From: Desulfatitalea sp. BRH_c12
Lineage (GTDB): Bacteria > Desulfobacterota > Desulfobacteria > Desulfobacterales > Desulfosarcinaceae
Assembly: GCA_000961655.1 (NCBI GenBank)
Contig: LADR01000027.1
Coordinates: forward strand, 1-41,819
DNA length: 41,819 bases
Reading direction: 5' to 3'
The first letter of the stretch is position 1, and each line of letters begins with the position of its first letter. The notes under the pieces were generated by a model, which was not told where the DNA came from, searched no databases, and worked only from the letters and a program-made list of their open reading frames with translations. Of the stretch, positions 41,656 to 41,819 are shown piece after piece. The translations under genes and the position numbers were made by a program.

Positions 41656-41819
41656 GTAGGGTGGGCATTGCCCACCACTATTGCCCGCAAACACCATCAT
41701 CGGCTTCTGGCACCGATCCCGCCCAAGCGATCGGATAGACTCCGGATCGAACATAGCGATGAAACGTTGAATACCGCCAATCACAGAGGCGATCAACATA
41801 AGACAATGGTGGGCGATGC
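41656..41819 (-). mobile_element. R3 MITE-like element, copy 2 (runs off the window)
   Basis: It starts GTAGGGTGGGCATTGCCCAC (41656-41675) and runs through CCGCAAACACCATCATCGG to ACAATGGTGGGCGATGC at the window edge. It is the reverse complement of the copy at 29114-29276; about nine terminal bases are missing beyond the window. It closes the region that the other copy opens. Confidence 0.8.

Overview
This window looks like a GC-rich, probably strictly or facultatively anaerobic Gram-negative bacterium. The best guess is Desulfobacterota (the old Deltaproteobacteria). The grounds are a class III PHA synthase pair, a radical-type 4-hydroxybutyryl-CoA dehydratase homologue, Tat-exported binding proteins for both a TRAP and a branched-chain amino acid ABC transporter, and a NarGHI respiratory nitrate reductase. 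No rRNA, tRNA, CRISPR array, phage gene or transposase gene was seen, so the taxonomic placement is an inference from gene content only.

Layout. Bases 1-6.5 kb hold scattered housekeeping or orphan genes: a YcgN-type Cys-cluster protein, a ChaN-like lipoprotein, a zinc-finger/J-domain protein, a tiny CxxC protein, and a large hybrid histidine kinase with a NarL-type receiver. Bases 6.9-8.8 kb encode PhaE-PhaC for polyhydroxyalkanoate synthesis, followed by a convergent CaCA-type Ca2+/Na+ exchanger. Bases 10.3-14.2 kb (minus strand) carry a hypothetical gene, an HPP-family membrane protein with a CBS-domain partner, and a MetE/UROD-superfamily enzyme behind a DUF6448-type exported protein. Bases 14.8-22.7 kb (minus) form a compact narGHJI operon that continues into a small two-TM protein and a TDT/SLAC1-family channel. 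A glutamine amidotransferase lies upstream, with a candidate FNR/CRP-type box. Bases 23.8-25.2 kb (minus) encode an HpaB-superfamily protein without Fe-S ligands. Bases 25.8-30.9 kb (plus) encode a LivJHMGF transporter. Bases 31.2-41.6 kb (plus) form a catabolic cluster: a TetR-SDR fusion regulator, an AbfD-like dehydratase with all four cluster ligands, TRAP DctQM, a universal stress protein, an SDR, an acyl-CoA ligase, the TRAP binding protein DctP and an M20 amidohydrolase.

How the genes may work together. The right half reads as an uptake-and-activation module. An organic or acylated amino acid enters by TRAP or Liv transport, is deacylated by the M20 hydrolase, activated to a CoA thioester by the ligase, and processed by the SDR and the AbfD-like enzyme. 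Transcription is probably controlled by the TetR-SDR protein. The middle supplies nitrate respiration, with TDT/SLAC1 and HPP proteins as candidate nitrate/nitrite conduits because no NarK is present.

The most unusual feature is the non-coding DNA. Four families of short interspersed repeats without coding capacity occupy nearly all larger intergenic gaps. R1 is a long nested palindrome whose arms differ between copies but stay complementary. R2 is a MITE-like element with 17-bp terminal inverted repeats and, in one copy, a perfect 10-bp target duplication. R3 is a small GTAGGGTGGGC-ended element present twice in inverted orientation around the catabolic cluster. R4 is a short AT-rich-headed repeat.
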